Positions 48,653 through 56,927 of a stretch of 64,000 bases of DNA are shown in pieces. The stretch spans positions 33,889 to 97,888 of the forward strand of contig NZ_JAVRHT010000010.1 of the NCBI RefSeq assembly GCF_031846415.1. The letters run 5' to 3'. Each line of letters starts with the position of its first letter. Position 1 is the first letter of the stretch. This DNA comes from Rubrivirga litoralis (GTDB lineage: Bacteria > Bacteroidota > Rhodothermia > Rhodothermales > Rubricoccaceae). The notes beneath the pieces were generated by a model that was given only the letters and a program-made list of their open reading frames with translations, was not told where the DNA came from and searched no databases. Position numbers and translations under genes: made by a program.

Positions 48653-49834
48653 CTAGCCGCGGTCGCCGACCGGCGTCACCGTCTTGCCGCGCGCGCCGAC
48701 GTACTCGGCGCGGGGGCGGATGAGGCGGTTGTCCTGCCACTGCTCGAGGAGGTGGGCCGTCCACCCCGTCATGCGGCTCATGGCGAAGATCGGCGTGTAG
48801 AGGTCGGCCTCGATGCCGAGCAGGTAGTACACGCTGGCCGAGTAGAAATCAACGTTGGCGTCGAGCCCCTTCCGCTCCTTGACCGTCGAGCGGATCGTGT
48901 CCGACATCTCGAGCCACCGCGTGTCGCCCTTTTCCTCGGACAGGCCGGAGAGCAGGTTGCGGAGAATCGTGGCGCGCGGGTCGAGCGTCTTGTAGACCCG
49001 GTGGCCGATGCCCATGATCTTCTCCTTGTTCTCGATCTTGCGGTCGACGAACTCCTGGGCTGTCTCGCCGGACTCGTCGAGCTCGAGGAGCGTCTTCATC
49101 ACCTCGATGTTGGCGCCGCCGTGGAGCGGCCCCTTCAGCGCGCCCACCGCGCCGACGACGGCCGAGTACATGTCGGCCAGCGTCGACCCGATCACGCGGG
49201 CCGTGAACGTCGACGCGTTCAGGCCGTGCTCGGCGTGGAGCACGAGGGCGGCGTCCATGATCTCCTCGGCGGCCGGGCCGGGCGCCTCGCCGTTGAGCTG
49301 GTAGAGGAAGTCGTGGGCCGTCGAGCCCTCGCCCGTGGGCGCGATCACGTCCTTCCCCTTGCGGATGCGGTCGAACGCCGCGACGAGCGTGGGGAGCTTG
49401 GCCGTCAGGCGGACCGCCTTGCGGTAGTTGGCCTCGGGCTCCATGACGTCGGCCTCGTCGTCGTAGGCCGAGAGCATGGACAGCGCCGTCCGCATGGCGG
49501 CCATCGGGTTGGCGCCCTTCGGCGTGTGGTGCCGGAGGTGGTCGAGCAGGTCGGGGTGGACCTGCCGGGCCTCGCGGAGCTGGCCGTTGAGGTCGTCGAG
49601 CTGGCTCTGCGTCGGGAGCTCGCCCTTCCACAGGAGGTAGGCCGTCTCTTCGAACGAGGCGTTCTGGGCCAGGTCCTCGATCGTGTAGCCCCGGTACAGG
49701 AGCTCGCCCTTCTGGCCGTCGATGAACGAGAGCTCAGTGTCGAGCGCGGTCACGCCTTCGAGGCCGCGGGACTTCTGGGGCGCCCCGTTGCCGGCGGCGT
49801 CGGTGGAGGTGGATGCGGTCGTAGGCTCTGCCAT
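48653..49834 (-). CDS. gltA: Citrate synthase
   Basis: This 393-residue enzyme condenses acetyl-CoA and oxaloacetate in the TCA cycle. Family features are ELSFIDGQKGELLYRGYTIEDLA, LVLHAEHGLNASTFTARVIGST (active-site His in the AEHGLNAST segment), GALKGPLHGGANIEVMKTL (catalytic His in LHGGAN), MGIGHRVYKTLDPRA and the late catalytic Asp in DFYSASVYYLLGI. Length and motifs fit the short dimer-type (Gram-positive/archaeal-like) class rather than the E. coli hexamer. The ATG at 49834 gives MAEPTTAST; the frame is open to 50224, which looks non-coding. The gene is divergent from rne and functionally linked to the nearby sdh operon. Confidence 0.96.
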   Translation of the reverse strand: MAEPTTASTSTDAAGNGAPQKSRGLEGVTALDTELSFIDGQKGELLYRGYTIEDLAQNASFEETAYLLWKGELPTQSQLDDLNGQLREARQVHPDLLDHLRHHTPKGANPMAAMRTALSMLSAYDDEADVMEPEANYRKAVRLTAKLPTLVAAFDRIRKGKDVIAPTGEGSTAHDFLYQLNGEAPGPAAEEIMDAALVLHAEHGLNASTFTARVIGSTLADMYSAVVGAVGALKGPLHGGANIEVMKTLLELDESGETAQEFVDRKIENKEKIMGIGHRVYKTLDPRATILRNLLSGLSEEKGDTRWLEMSDTIRSTVKERKGLDANVDFYSASVYYLLGIEADLYTPIFAMSRMTGWTAHLLEQWQDNRLIRPRAEYVGARGKTVTPVGDRG

Positions 49835-50418
49835 CGGAGGGGTGGGGCGGGGCGGCGGGGCGGGCCGCCGGTGAGACGGGATGCGTGAGATCAGCCTACC
49901 CGCCCAGGGCGCTTCGGGTTCGCCCCCGGCCGCCCCATCGGCCGCCCCGCCCGTGATTCCCACGGGATTCCACAGACGCCGCCCCCGCCGCGGTCTTCGC
50001 GCCGGATCTGCGAGCGGCCGTGCGGCTGTGCCGTACTTTCGCCGCACGCGAGGAGTGTGTCCGGACCCTCTGATTGACTGGTCTGTTTGCTCCGGCCCCG
50101 CCCCGCCCCCCCTCTGCGACGCCGAGCTCCCGGCCTCCCCCGCCTTCGCGGCAGGACCCCGGTTCTCGGCGCCCCCCGACGCGACCGCGTCGCCCATGCA
50201 CTCGGTGCCCCTCCCGCTCCGCACGCTCGCCCGTTGGGCCGCGCTCCTGGCCGTCTGGCTGGACGCGCGGCCTTCCGTGCGCGTCGCCGCGCGGGCTCCG
50301 GCCCCGCCCCGCCCGCCCGCCCCTCGGCCGGCCGGCCGGCGAGCCGCCCCGACCGCCCGACCCCGCGCTGCGGCGCCGGGCGGCCCCCGGAGGCCCGAGC
50401 GCCCCGCCCCTGTACCCC
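49835..50418. other. 584-bp divergent promoter region, gltA and RNase E/G
   Basis: I see no protein gene. It is less saturated with GC-box words in its middle (about 50030-50090), where AT-richer DNA includes a TACTTTCG (50033-50040, plus strand) that could be a -7 box. Open frames crossing it are low-complexity. Confidence 0.5.
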
Positions 50419-53400
50419 TTGAAAAAGCAAATCGTCATCAACGCGAGCAAAGACCGCTCGCGGATCGCCATCGTCGAGGACGGTGAACTCGTCGAGCTCT
50501 ACGTCGAGAACCCCGACAACGTCCGCACGATCGGCAACATCTACCTCGGACGCGTCCAGAAGGTGATGCCCGCGCTCCGGGCCGCCTTCGTCGACGTCGG
50601 ACAAAAGCAGGACTGCTTCCTCCACTTTTCCGACCTCACCGACAACTTCCCCCAGCTCCAGGCGCTCGCCGGCGAGGACGTCCCCGGACTCGACGAGCCG
50701 GTCCTCGCGCTGGCCCCGGCCAAGCGGATCGCCGAGGACGCGTCGGAGCCCGACGTCGAGGAGACGCTCGAAGTCGAGACGCCCGCCGAAGAGTCGCGCA
50801 CCCGGTCGTCCCGGAGCCGCCGGGGACGCGGGCGGGGTCGCGGGCGGGGTCGCGGACGCGGCCGGCGCGAGGAGGAGGAAGAGCAGGAAGAGTCCGGCGA
50901 CGGCCGCCGGAGCCTGCCCGGCGTCATCGATCTGAGCTCGCCGCCCCGCCCGCGCCGGACGGCGAAAACCCGCGAGGCGCCGGAGGACAAGCCGGAGCGC
51001 TCCAAAGCGGACCGCTCCCAGGACGAGCCCCGCTCCGAAAGCGCGTCCGACACCTCAGCCCGCCGCCGCCGCCCGCGCGCGGCCGACGCGTCGCCCGACG
51101 AGGGCGGGGCGGAACCGGCCGACGCGCCGGCCGGCCGACGCTCCCGCAAGCGGGGCGACAAGCGGGAGGAGACGCCCGCGGAGACGAAGCAGGAAACCAC
51201 GGGCGGGGCGGAGCCGGCCGCGGAACCCGCCTCGCCGTCCCGCCGCTCGCGCCGCCGCCCCGCCCGCGATGAGGGCGCCGACGACTCGACGGCGGGCGCC
51301 GAGCCCGCCGACACCTCCTCGTCCGACGACGCCGACGAGCGCTCCTCCGGCGGCCGCCGCCGCCGTCGCAGCCGCCGTGGGCGGGGCGGTCGGGGCCGTG
51401 GCGCCTCGACCGACGCCGCCGAGCAGGGCGCCGAGGCGCGACGCGACGAAGGCCAGGACAACGCTCAGCAGGACAAGAAGAAGGGCCAGGACGACACGCC
51501 GCGAGGCCGCCGCTCCCGCCCGTCCCCAAAGGCTGCGGACGCCGGCGCGGGCGAGACCGCAAAGGCGGACGCTAAGAAGGCGGACGACGAGCCGAAGGCC
51601 GACGACGCGCCGACCAAGCGCCGCTCGGGGCGCGCGTCCTCGAAAAAGACGCTGCCGTCGTCCATCGACCTGACATCGGGCTCCGGCACGACGTCCGACG
51701 ACCGCCCCGCCCGCTCCAAGGGCGACGGCGACGGGCGCTCCCGGCGCCGCTCGCAGCGCGACGACGCGGGCGGGGAGGCGACCGACCGGGCCGCCGACAC
51801 GGCCGACGCCGGCGCAGACGACAAGAGCTCGTCGCGGCGGCGGTCCCGCCGTGGGTCGTCGTCCGACCAGGGCGCGGCCGAGCCGCGCGGGCGCCGGGGC
51901 CGCTCGGCGGACGCCGACACGGAGACGACGGGCCGCACGTCCGACGACCCGGACCAGAAGGACCGTGACGAGACCAACGGCGGGCGGGGCGACCGCTCGC
52001 GCAGCGGCGGCCGGTCGAACGGGCGCGGCGGCCGCTCGCAGGGCGGCCGCGGGCGGGGCGGCTCGTCCCAAGGCGGCCGGGGCGGGGCCTCGAAGGGCGG
52101 GGCGGTCCCGTCCAACGAGGACCTCCTCCGGCGCGACGGCTCGATCATCGTCAAGATCACGAAGGAGCCCATCTCGACGAAGGGGCCGCGCGTCTCGACC
52201 GACCTCTCGCTGGCCGGGCGCTTCCTCGTGCTCGTCCCGGCGGCCGACTACGTGGCCGTCTCGAAAAAGATCGAGAGCGCGAAAGAGCGGAAGCGGCTCC
52301 GGACGCTCGCGTCGAGCCTCAAGCCCGACGGGTTCGGCGTCATCGTGCGGACCGTGGCCGAGGGCCGCGACGCCAAGAGCCTCGACCAGGACCTCCGCCT
52401 GCTGACCGACAAGTGGCGGAAGATGGAGAACAAGCTCAACGAGAAGCCCTCCCCGCCCGTCCTCCTCTACGAGGACGTGAACATGGTGTCGTCGGTCATC
52501 CGCGACCTGTTCTCGGACGACTACGACCGCATCCTCGTCGACGACGAGAAGGTGTACCGCAACGTCAAGGCCTACGTCAAGGCCGTGGCGCCGCAGATGG
52601 CCGACAAGGTCGAGCTCCACAAGGGGCGGACCTCGGCGTTCCGGTCGGTCGGCATCGAGAAGCAGGTCGAGGAGGCGTTCTCGCGCCGCGTCAACATGAA
52701 GGGCGGCGGCTACCTCTACATCGAGACGACGGAGGCCATGCACGTGGTCGACGTGAACTCGGGCCGGGCGGGGCGGGGCAAGAGCCAGAAGCAGAACCTT
52801 ATCGACGTCAACGTCGAGGCCGCGCGCGAGGTCGCCAAGCAGCTCCGGCTGCGCGACCTCGGCGGCATCATCGTGGTCGACTTTATCGACCTCCGGTACG
52901 ACCGCGACCGCAAGAAGGTGACCGACGCGCTGAAAAAGGCGTTCGAGAAGGACCGGGCCGTGACGAAGCTGCTGCCCATGTCCGACTTCGGGCTCGTCCA
53001 GATCACGCGCCAGCGGCTCCGCCCGTCGATCACGACGCGGACCACCGACGAGGACGGCGAGCCTCTCGCCGGAGCCGCCGCGGCGGCGGCGGCCGGGGCC
53101 GGCGAGATCGGCGAGGTCGGCGGCCGGGCCGAGCCCGAAGCCCCGCTCGTCGACGACGTCCCCGAGCCCGACGACCTCCGCGGCGACCCGCGCGAGACGG
53201 CCGCGCGCGGGGCGGGGCGGAGCGACCGCTCAGCAGACCGTTCGGCGGACCGCCCCGCCCTCGCCCCCGAGGAGGTCACGCCGCAGGCGCTGGCCGGCCG
53301 CATCCGCACGTGGCTCGAGAGCTACCGGCAGTCGGTCGCCGAGGAGTACCAGGGCCGCCCGATCGTCGTCCGCGTGCACCCGCTGCTGGGCGCGTACCTG

Positions 53401-53553
53401 CGCCGCGGGTTCCCATCGCCGCTCACGCGGTGGCGGCTGAGCCTGCGCGGGCTCCCGTTCCAGATCGACGACGACCCGACGGTCGACCCGCTCGCGTTCG
53501 ACGTCCGCGACCAGAAGTCGGGCCGGCCGCTCCTGAAGAAGTACGCGGCGTGA
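50419..53553 (+). CDS. Ribonuclease E/G with interrupted S1 domain
   Basis: This 1044-residue endoribonuclease would process and degrade mRNA and rRNA. Residues 1-75 hold the family start (KKQIVINASKDRSRIAIVEDGELVELYVE) and the first half of the S1 domain (GNIYLGRVQKVMPALRAAFVDVGQKQDCFLHF). About 480 residues of Arg/Gly/Asp/Ser-rich low-complexity sequence follow, then the second S1 half resumes (RDGSIIVKITKEPISTKGPRVSTDLSLAGRFLVLV, near 575). The catalytic DNase I-like part is intact: HVVDVNSGRAGRG and LRDLGGIIVVDFIDL (metal-binding Asp residues). The CPxC zinc-link that normally follows RQRLRPS is absent and replaced by an Ala-rich acidic linker. The start is the TTG at 50419, where homology begins. 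Confidence 0.9.
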   Translation: MKKQIVINASKDRSRIAIVEDGELVELYVENPDNVRTIGNIYLGRVQKVMPALRAAFVDVGQKQDCFLHFSDLTDNFPQLQALAGEDVPGLDEPVLALAPAKRIAEDASEPDVEETLEVETPAEESRTRSSRSRRGRGRGRGRGRGRGRREEEEEQEESGDGRRSLPGVIDLSSPPRPRRTAKTREAPEDKPERSKADRSQDEPRSESASDTSARRRRPRAADASPDEGGAEPADAPAGRRSRKRGDKREETPAETKQETTGGAEPAAEPASPSRRSRRRPARDEGADDSTAGAEPADTSSSDDADERSSGGRRRRRSRRGRGGRGRGASTDAAEQGAEARRDEGQDNAQQDKKKGQDDTPRGRRSRPSPKAADAGAGETAKADAKKADDEPKADDAPTKRRSGRASSKKTLPSSIDLTSGSGTTSDDRPARSKGDGDGRSRRRSQRDDAGGEATDRAADTADAGADDKSSSRRRSRRGSSSDQGAAEPRGRRGRSADADTETTGRTSDDPDQKDRDETNGGRGDRSRSGGRSNGRGGRSQGGRGRGGSSQGGRGGASKGGAVPSNEDLLRRDGSIIVKITKEPISTKGPRVSTDLSLAGRFLVLVPAADYVAVSKKIESAKERKRLRTLASSLKPDGFGVIVRTVAEGRDAKSLDQDLRLLTDKWRKMENKLNEKPSPPVLLYEDVNMVSSVIRDLFSDDYDRILVDDEKVYRNVKAYVKAVAPQMADKVELHKGRTSAFRSVGIEKQVEEAFSRRVNMKGGGYLYIETTEAMHVVDVNSGRAGRGKSQKQNLIDVNVEAAREVAKQLRLRDLGGIIVVDFIDLRYDRDRKKVTDALKKAFEKDRAVTKLLPMSDFGLVQITRQRLRPSITTRTTDEDGEPLAGAAAAAAAGAGEIGEVGGRAEPEAPLVDDVPEPDDLRGDPRETAARGAGRSDRSADRSADRPALAPEEVTPQALAGRIRTWLESYRQSVAEEYQGRPIVVRVHPLLGAYLRRGFPSPLTRWRLSLRGLPFQIDDDPTVDPLAFDVRDQKSGRPLLKKYAA

Positions 53554-53653
53554 GGGATGAAGGGGTGGGGGATAAAGGGATAAGCAGAGGGGCCGCCCGT
53601 CCCTCCCCTCCCCGCATCCCTCGATCCCTCCCCCATCCCGCATTCCTCCCCCC
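53554..53653. repeat. Self-complementary word-repeat spacer (GGGAT/ATCCC words)
   Basis: GAGGGATGAAGGGG, GGGGGATAAAGGGATAAG and AGAGGGG face CCCTCCCCTCCCC, ATCCCTCGATCCCTCCCCCA and TCCCGCATTCC. It fills the whole gap between the RNase E/G stop and the next GTG. Confidence 0.75.
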
Positions 53654-53983
53654 GTGAAGCCCCCCGCCGTCATCGCTGCGCTGGAAGACGCCCTCGGGCA
53701 GCTCGGCGTGCGCGTGCGGCGCGAGCGGGGGCCGTTCCGGGGCGGCCTGTGCGTGGTCGACGGCGAGGAGGTGGTGGTCGTGAACCGGGCGCAGCCGCCC
53801 GAGGCGCAGGTCGCCGTGCTGGCCGAGGCGGTCCGCGCGAGCGACCACGACGGGCTCTACCTCCGCCCCGCCGTCCGCGCCGCGCTCGACGACGCCTGGG
53901 CCGCCGCCGACGCCGGCCGCGCCGACGGACCCGACGCGGGCGGACCCGACGCGGGCGGGGTGGAGGACGGGGACGCCGCGTGA
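53654..53983 (+). CDS. Conserved small protein, unknown function
   Basis: The 109-residue protein starts at GTG 53654. Its first ~65 residues look like a genuine small fold: AALEDALGQLGVRVRRERGPFRGGLCVVDGEEVVVVNRAQPPEAQVAVLAEAV, an alpha-beta-beta-alpha pattern seen in short uncharacterised proteins of many bacteria. The tail (DGPDAGGPDAGGVEDGDAA) is repetitive. There is no signal or membrane segment. It overlaps the downstream hydrolase gene by 4 bases (GTGA), so the two are translationally coupled. Function is unassigned. Confidence 0.7.
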   Translation: MKPPAVIAALEDALGQLGVRVRRERGPFRGGLCVVDGEEVVVVNRAQPPEAQVAVLAEAVRASDHDGLYLRPAVRAALDDAWAAADAGRADGPDAGGPDAGGVEDGDAA

Positions 53984-54921
53984 GCACGCCGCCCCGCCCC
54001 GCCCCGCCCGATGCGCACCCGTCTCCCGCCCCGCCCCGCGCGGGCGGGGTGGAGAAGACGAGTTCGGGCGGGGCGGAGACGGCAGGCGAGCCCGCGGAGG
54101 GGCGCCCGGCCGAGACGGCGCCGGCGCTCACGGTGACGCTGCTGGGGACGGGGACGTCGACGGGCGTCCCAGTCATCGGGTGCCGGTGCGCCGTGTGCAC
54201 GTCGGACGACCCGCGCGACCGGCGGCTCCGGACGTCGGCGCACGTCGTGGCGCACACGGCCGCCGGTGACGTCCACCTCCAGATCGACACCGGGCCGGAC
54301 TTCCGCGAGCAGGCGCTCCGGGCGGGCGTCTCGGCCGTCGACGCCCTCCTGGTGACGCACGAGCACTTCGACCACGTCGTCGGCCTGGACGACCTCCGCC
54401 CGTTCTTTTTTGAGACGAAGGCGCCGGTCCCCGTCTTTGCCCAGCCCTCGACGGCGGACTCGCTCCGCGACATGTTCCGGTACATCTTCGACCGGACGTA
54501 CCCCGGCTCGTCGGTCCTCGACCTCCACCCGGTCGACGGCCCGTTCGTCGCGTCGGCGCGCGAGGCGCCGGCGGCGCGCGTCGAGGTCGTGCCCGTGCCA
54601 GCGGTCCACGGGCGGTTCCGGGTGCTCGGGTTTCGGATCGGGGCGTTCGCCTACCTTACCGACGTGAACGGCGTGCCGCCGTCGAGCCGGGCGCTCCTGG
54701 AGGGTGTCGAGACGCTCGTGCTCGACGGGCTCCGGCCCGAGCGGCACCCGTCGCACTTCTCGTTTGCCGAGGCGGCCGCGTTCGCCCAGTCGCTCGGCGC
54801 GCGCGAGACGTGGCTCACGCACGTGACGCACGCGGTCACGCACGTCGAGGCCGACGCCTCGCTGCCGCCGGGCGTCCGCCTGGGGTACGACGGGCTGGTG
54901 CTGGAGGTGGCCGCGGCGTAG
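53980..54921 (+). CDS. PhnP-like metallo-beta-lactamase-fold phosphodiesterase
   Basis: This 313-residue protein has about 45 Pro/Gly-rich residues followed by the MBL core: VTLLGTGTSTGVPVIGCRCAVCTSDDPRDRRLRTSAHV (a Cys pair that in PhnP binds a structural zinc), IDTGPDFREQALRAG, THEHFDHVVGLDDLRPF (HxHxDH), VPAVHGRFRVLGFRIGAFAYLTDVN and LDGLRPERHPSHFSFAEA with a final WLTHVTHAVTH. It matches the PhnP/cyclic phosphodiesterase or lipoate-associated YcbX-like MBL group; PhnP itself hydrolyses cyclic phosphates. The GTG at 53980 overlaps the previous stop; a later internal start near the MBL core is possible since the first 45 residues look repeat-derived. No phn genes are nearby. Confidence 0.88.
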   Translation: MSTPPRPAPPDAHPSPAPPRAGGVEKTSSGGAETAGEPAEGRPAETAPALTVTLLGTGTSTGVPVIGCRCAVCTSDDPRDRRLRTSAHVVAHTAAGDVHLQIDTGPDFREQALRAGVSAVDALLVTHEHFDHVVGLDDLRPFFFETKAPVPVFAQPSTADSLRDMFRYIFDRTYPGSSVLDLHPVDGPFVASAREAPAARVEVVPVPAVHGRFRVLGFRIGAFAYLTDVNGVPPSSRALLEGVETLVLDGLRPERHPSHFSFAEAAAFAQSLGARETWLTHVTHAVTHVEADASLPPGVRLGYDGLVLEVAAA

Positions 54922-55075
54922 CGGCCGCCCCGCCCCAGGGGCCAACGCGCGGCGGGGTTTCCAGCGCACGTGGCCGGCGCCGGCGGCGCGCGTGGGGCGG
55001 GCGGGGCGGCGTAGGGAGCGCCCCCACTCCAATTCCAACTTCGGCGCAAGGCCGTGCATCGCAGAATCCGGCATC

Positions 55076-55082
55076 TACCTTG
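55076..55082 (+). promoter_or_regulatory. Putative -7 element of the T9SS-cargo gene
   Basis: TACCTTG in AT-richer DNA (55028-55120) lies 58 bases upstream of the ATG at 55141. Confidence 0.5.
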
Positions 55083-55140
55083 CGGGTTGGCTCTCCTCCA
55101 TTTTGGCGCCCTGCGCCGATCCACCACGACGGTTTCCTCT

Positions 55141-56334
55141 ATGCCCTTTTTGTCACCGCCCCGCCCGCTCGTCCGGCAAACCCTGACCCGCGCGGCCTCA
55201 ATGCTCGCCCTGCTCGCCCTCGCGGCTGGCCCGGCCAGCGCGCAGTACGCGACAGGCCTCGCCGCCCCCTTCGGGATCACCCAACTCGCCGACGGCCGCG
55301 TCGTTGTCACGGAGGCGTTCGGCGGCCAGGCCACGATCGTCACCGAGGAGACCGCCGGCGGCGCGCTGTTCCCGGGGAGCGAGGCGCTCGTCACGCCCAC
55401 CGGCATCATCCAGCTCCCCGACGGCGACGTGCTGATCGCCGACTTTAACGAGGACAACGGGCGCCAGCCTGACCAGGTCGTGCGAATCTCGGACGGGGTC
55501 GCGACTCTATTCGCGACGGGCCTGAGCAACCCGCAGGGCCTGACCCTCCTCTCCAACAACGACGTCCTCATCACAGAGGGCGGGTCGGGCCGGATCAGCC
55601 GGATCAGTAACGGCACGCGGTCGGTGTTCGCGGACACTACCACTGCCCCGCTCAGCGCTCCGAACGGGATCATCCAGATCGCAGATGGCCGCATTTTGGT
55701 CGCGAGCACGAACGCGGGCAACACAACGGACCCCAACGGCCCCGACGACAAGATCTTAGCCTTCGACGTCGATGGGAATCTCCTCGGGACGTTCGCGACG
55801 CTGTCGGCGCCCCGAGGGCTCACGCAGCTCGCAGACGGCCGGATCGCGGTGACGGCGGACAAAAGCCTCGTGCTCTACAACCCTGATGGGACTGTCAGCA
55901 ACGTGATCACGACAAGCCTCATCAACCCGTTCGGCGTTACCCAACTCCCCGACGGCCGCATCCTCGTGGCGGACCCGAACTTGTCGAGCACGGGGACGAC
56001 GGGCGAGACGGGCACAATCCGCGCCTTCCCGCTTCCCCCGCCGGTCTCGTCCGAGCCGGCCGCGTCGGCCGGCGTGACGATCGGCGATGCGTTCCCGAAC
56101 CCGTCGACGGGCCGGGCCACGCTCGAGCTCACGGTCTCCGATCCCCAGGCCGTCCGTGTGACGGTGTACGACGTGCTCGGCCGCGAGATGGCCGTCGCGT
56201 TCGACGGCGCCGTCCGCCCGGGCGCCACGGCGCGCGTGGCGCTGGGCGGGGCGGACCTCGCGCCCGGCACCTACGTCGTCCGCGTGTCGGGCGAGGCGTT
56301 CGCCGAGTCCCGCCGGCTCACGGTGGCGCGCTGA
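55141..56334 (+). CDS. Secreted beta-propeller with type IX sorting domain
   Basis: This 397-residue protein starts with a signal peptide (LTRAASMLALLALAAGPASAQ). About six propeller repeats of the form ITQLADGRVVVTE / IIQLPDGDVLIAD / LTLLSNNDVLITE / IIQIADGRILVAS / LTQLADGRIAVTA / VTQLPDGRILVAD (NHL/SMP-30-like) follow. The C-terminal ~85 residues are a Por-type sorting domain: DAFPNPSTGRATLELTVSDPQAVRVTVYDVLGREMAVAF...GTYVVRVSGEAFAESRRLTVAR. It is therefore expected to leave the cell through the T9SS. The DNA is slightly less GC-rich and freer of GC-box words than its neighbours. It has its own promoter candidate and a terminator hairpin. Confidence 0.9.
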   Translation: MPFLSPPRPLVRQTLTRAASMLALLALAAGPASAQYATGLAAPFGITQLADGRVVVTEAFGGQATIVTEETAGGALFPGSEALVTPTGIIQLPDGDVLIADFNEDNGRQPDQVVRISDGVATLFATGLSNPQGLTLLSNNDVLITEGGSGRISRISNGTRSVFADTTTAPLSAPNGIIQIADGRILVASTNAGNTTDPNGPDDKILAFDVDGNLLGTFATLSAPRGLTQLADGRIAVTADKSLVLYNPDGTVSNVITTSLINPFGVTQLPDGRILVADPNLSSTGTTGETGTIRAFPLPPPVSSEPAASAGVTIGDAFPNPSTGRATLELTVSDPQAVRVTVYDVLGREMAVAFDGAVRPGATARVALGGADLAPGTYVVRVSGEAFAESRRLTVAR

Positions 56335-56338
56335 CGCA

Positions 56339-56366
56339 TCCGCCCCGCCCGCGTGGGCGGGGCGGA
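56339..56366 (+). terminator. GC-box inverted-pair hairpin after the T9SS-cargo gene
   Basis: TCCGCCCCGCCC pairs perfectly with GGGCGGGGCGGA around a GCGT loop, starting 5 bases after the stop. Confidence 0.65.
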
Positions 56367-56465
56367 CGATTCGACCGGCGAGGCCGGGGCTCCTCTGGGG
56401 GTCCCGGCCTCGCTCGTTTCGGCCCACCCCGCTCCCGACTCGGGCGGGGCGGCAGAGCAGGGCGG

Positions 56466-56472
56466 TACCTTG
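56466..56472 (+). promoter_or_regulatory. Putative -7 element of aroQ
   Basis: TACCTTGCGG lies 20 bases upstream of the aroQ ATG. This short leader implies a near-leaderless transcript or a very short 5' UTR. Confidence 0.5.
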
Positions 56473-56492
56473 CGGCTCCCCCCGCTGCCCGC

Positions 56493-56927
56493 ATGCCCGC
56501 CCCGCCCGTCCTGGTCCTCAACGGACCGAACCTGAACCGCCTCGGCCTCCGCGAGCCCGACGTCTACGGCACCGAGACGCTGGCGGACGTCGAGGCCGGA
56601 CTTCGGCGGCGGTTCCCCGACGTCGACCTCCGGTTCGAGCAGCACAGCGGCGAGGGCGCCCTCGTCGACGCGCTCCACGCGTCCGACGGCTGGGGCGGGG
56701 TGGTCCTGAACCCGGGCGGCTACGCCCACACGTCGGTGGCGCTCCGCGACGCGGTCGCCTCGGTGTCGGTGCCGGTCATCGAGGTCCACGTGTCGAACGT
56801 GTACGCCCGCGAGAGCTTCCGCCACCGGTCGCTGGTGGCGCCCGCCTGCGCCGGCGTGATCGTCGGGTTCGGCGTGGCCGGCTACTCGCTCGCGGTGCAG
56901 TACCTCGCGGACCGGGCCGAGCGGTGA
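56493..56927 (+). CDS. aroQ: 3-dehydroquinate dehydratase, type II
   Basis: This 144-residue shikimate-pathway enzyme dehydrates 3-dehydroquinate. Type II motifs are clear: VLNGPNLNRLGLREPDVYG (with the active-site Arg and Tyr loop), FEQHSGEGALVDALH, GVVLNPGGYAHTSVALRDAV (His for substrate binding) and VIEVHVSNVYARESFRHRSLVAPACAGVIVGFGVAGYSLAV. Length is normal. The ATG at 56493 follows a promoter-like TACCTTG. The stop overlaps the murJ GTG by 4 bases, an unusual coupling of aromatic amino-acid synthesis with a cell-wall flippase. Confidence 0.96.
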   Translation: MPAPPVLVLNGPNLNRLGLREPDVYGTETLADVEAGLRRRFPDVDLRFEQHSGEGALVDALHASDGWGGVVLNPGGYAHTSVALRDAVASVSVPVIEVHVSNVYARESFRHRSLVAPACAGVIVGFGVAGYSLAVQYLADRAER

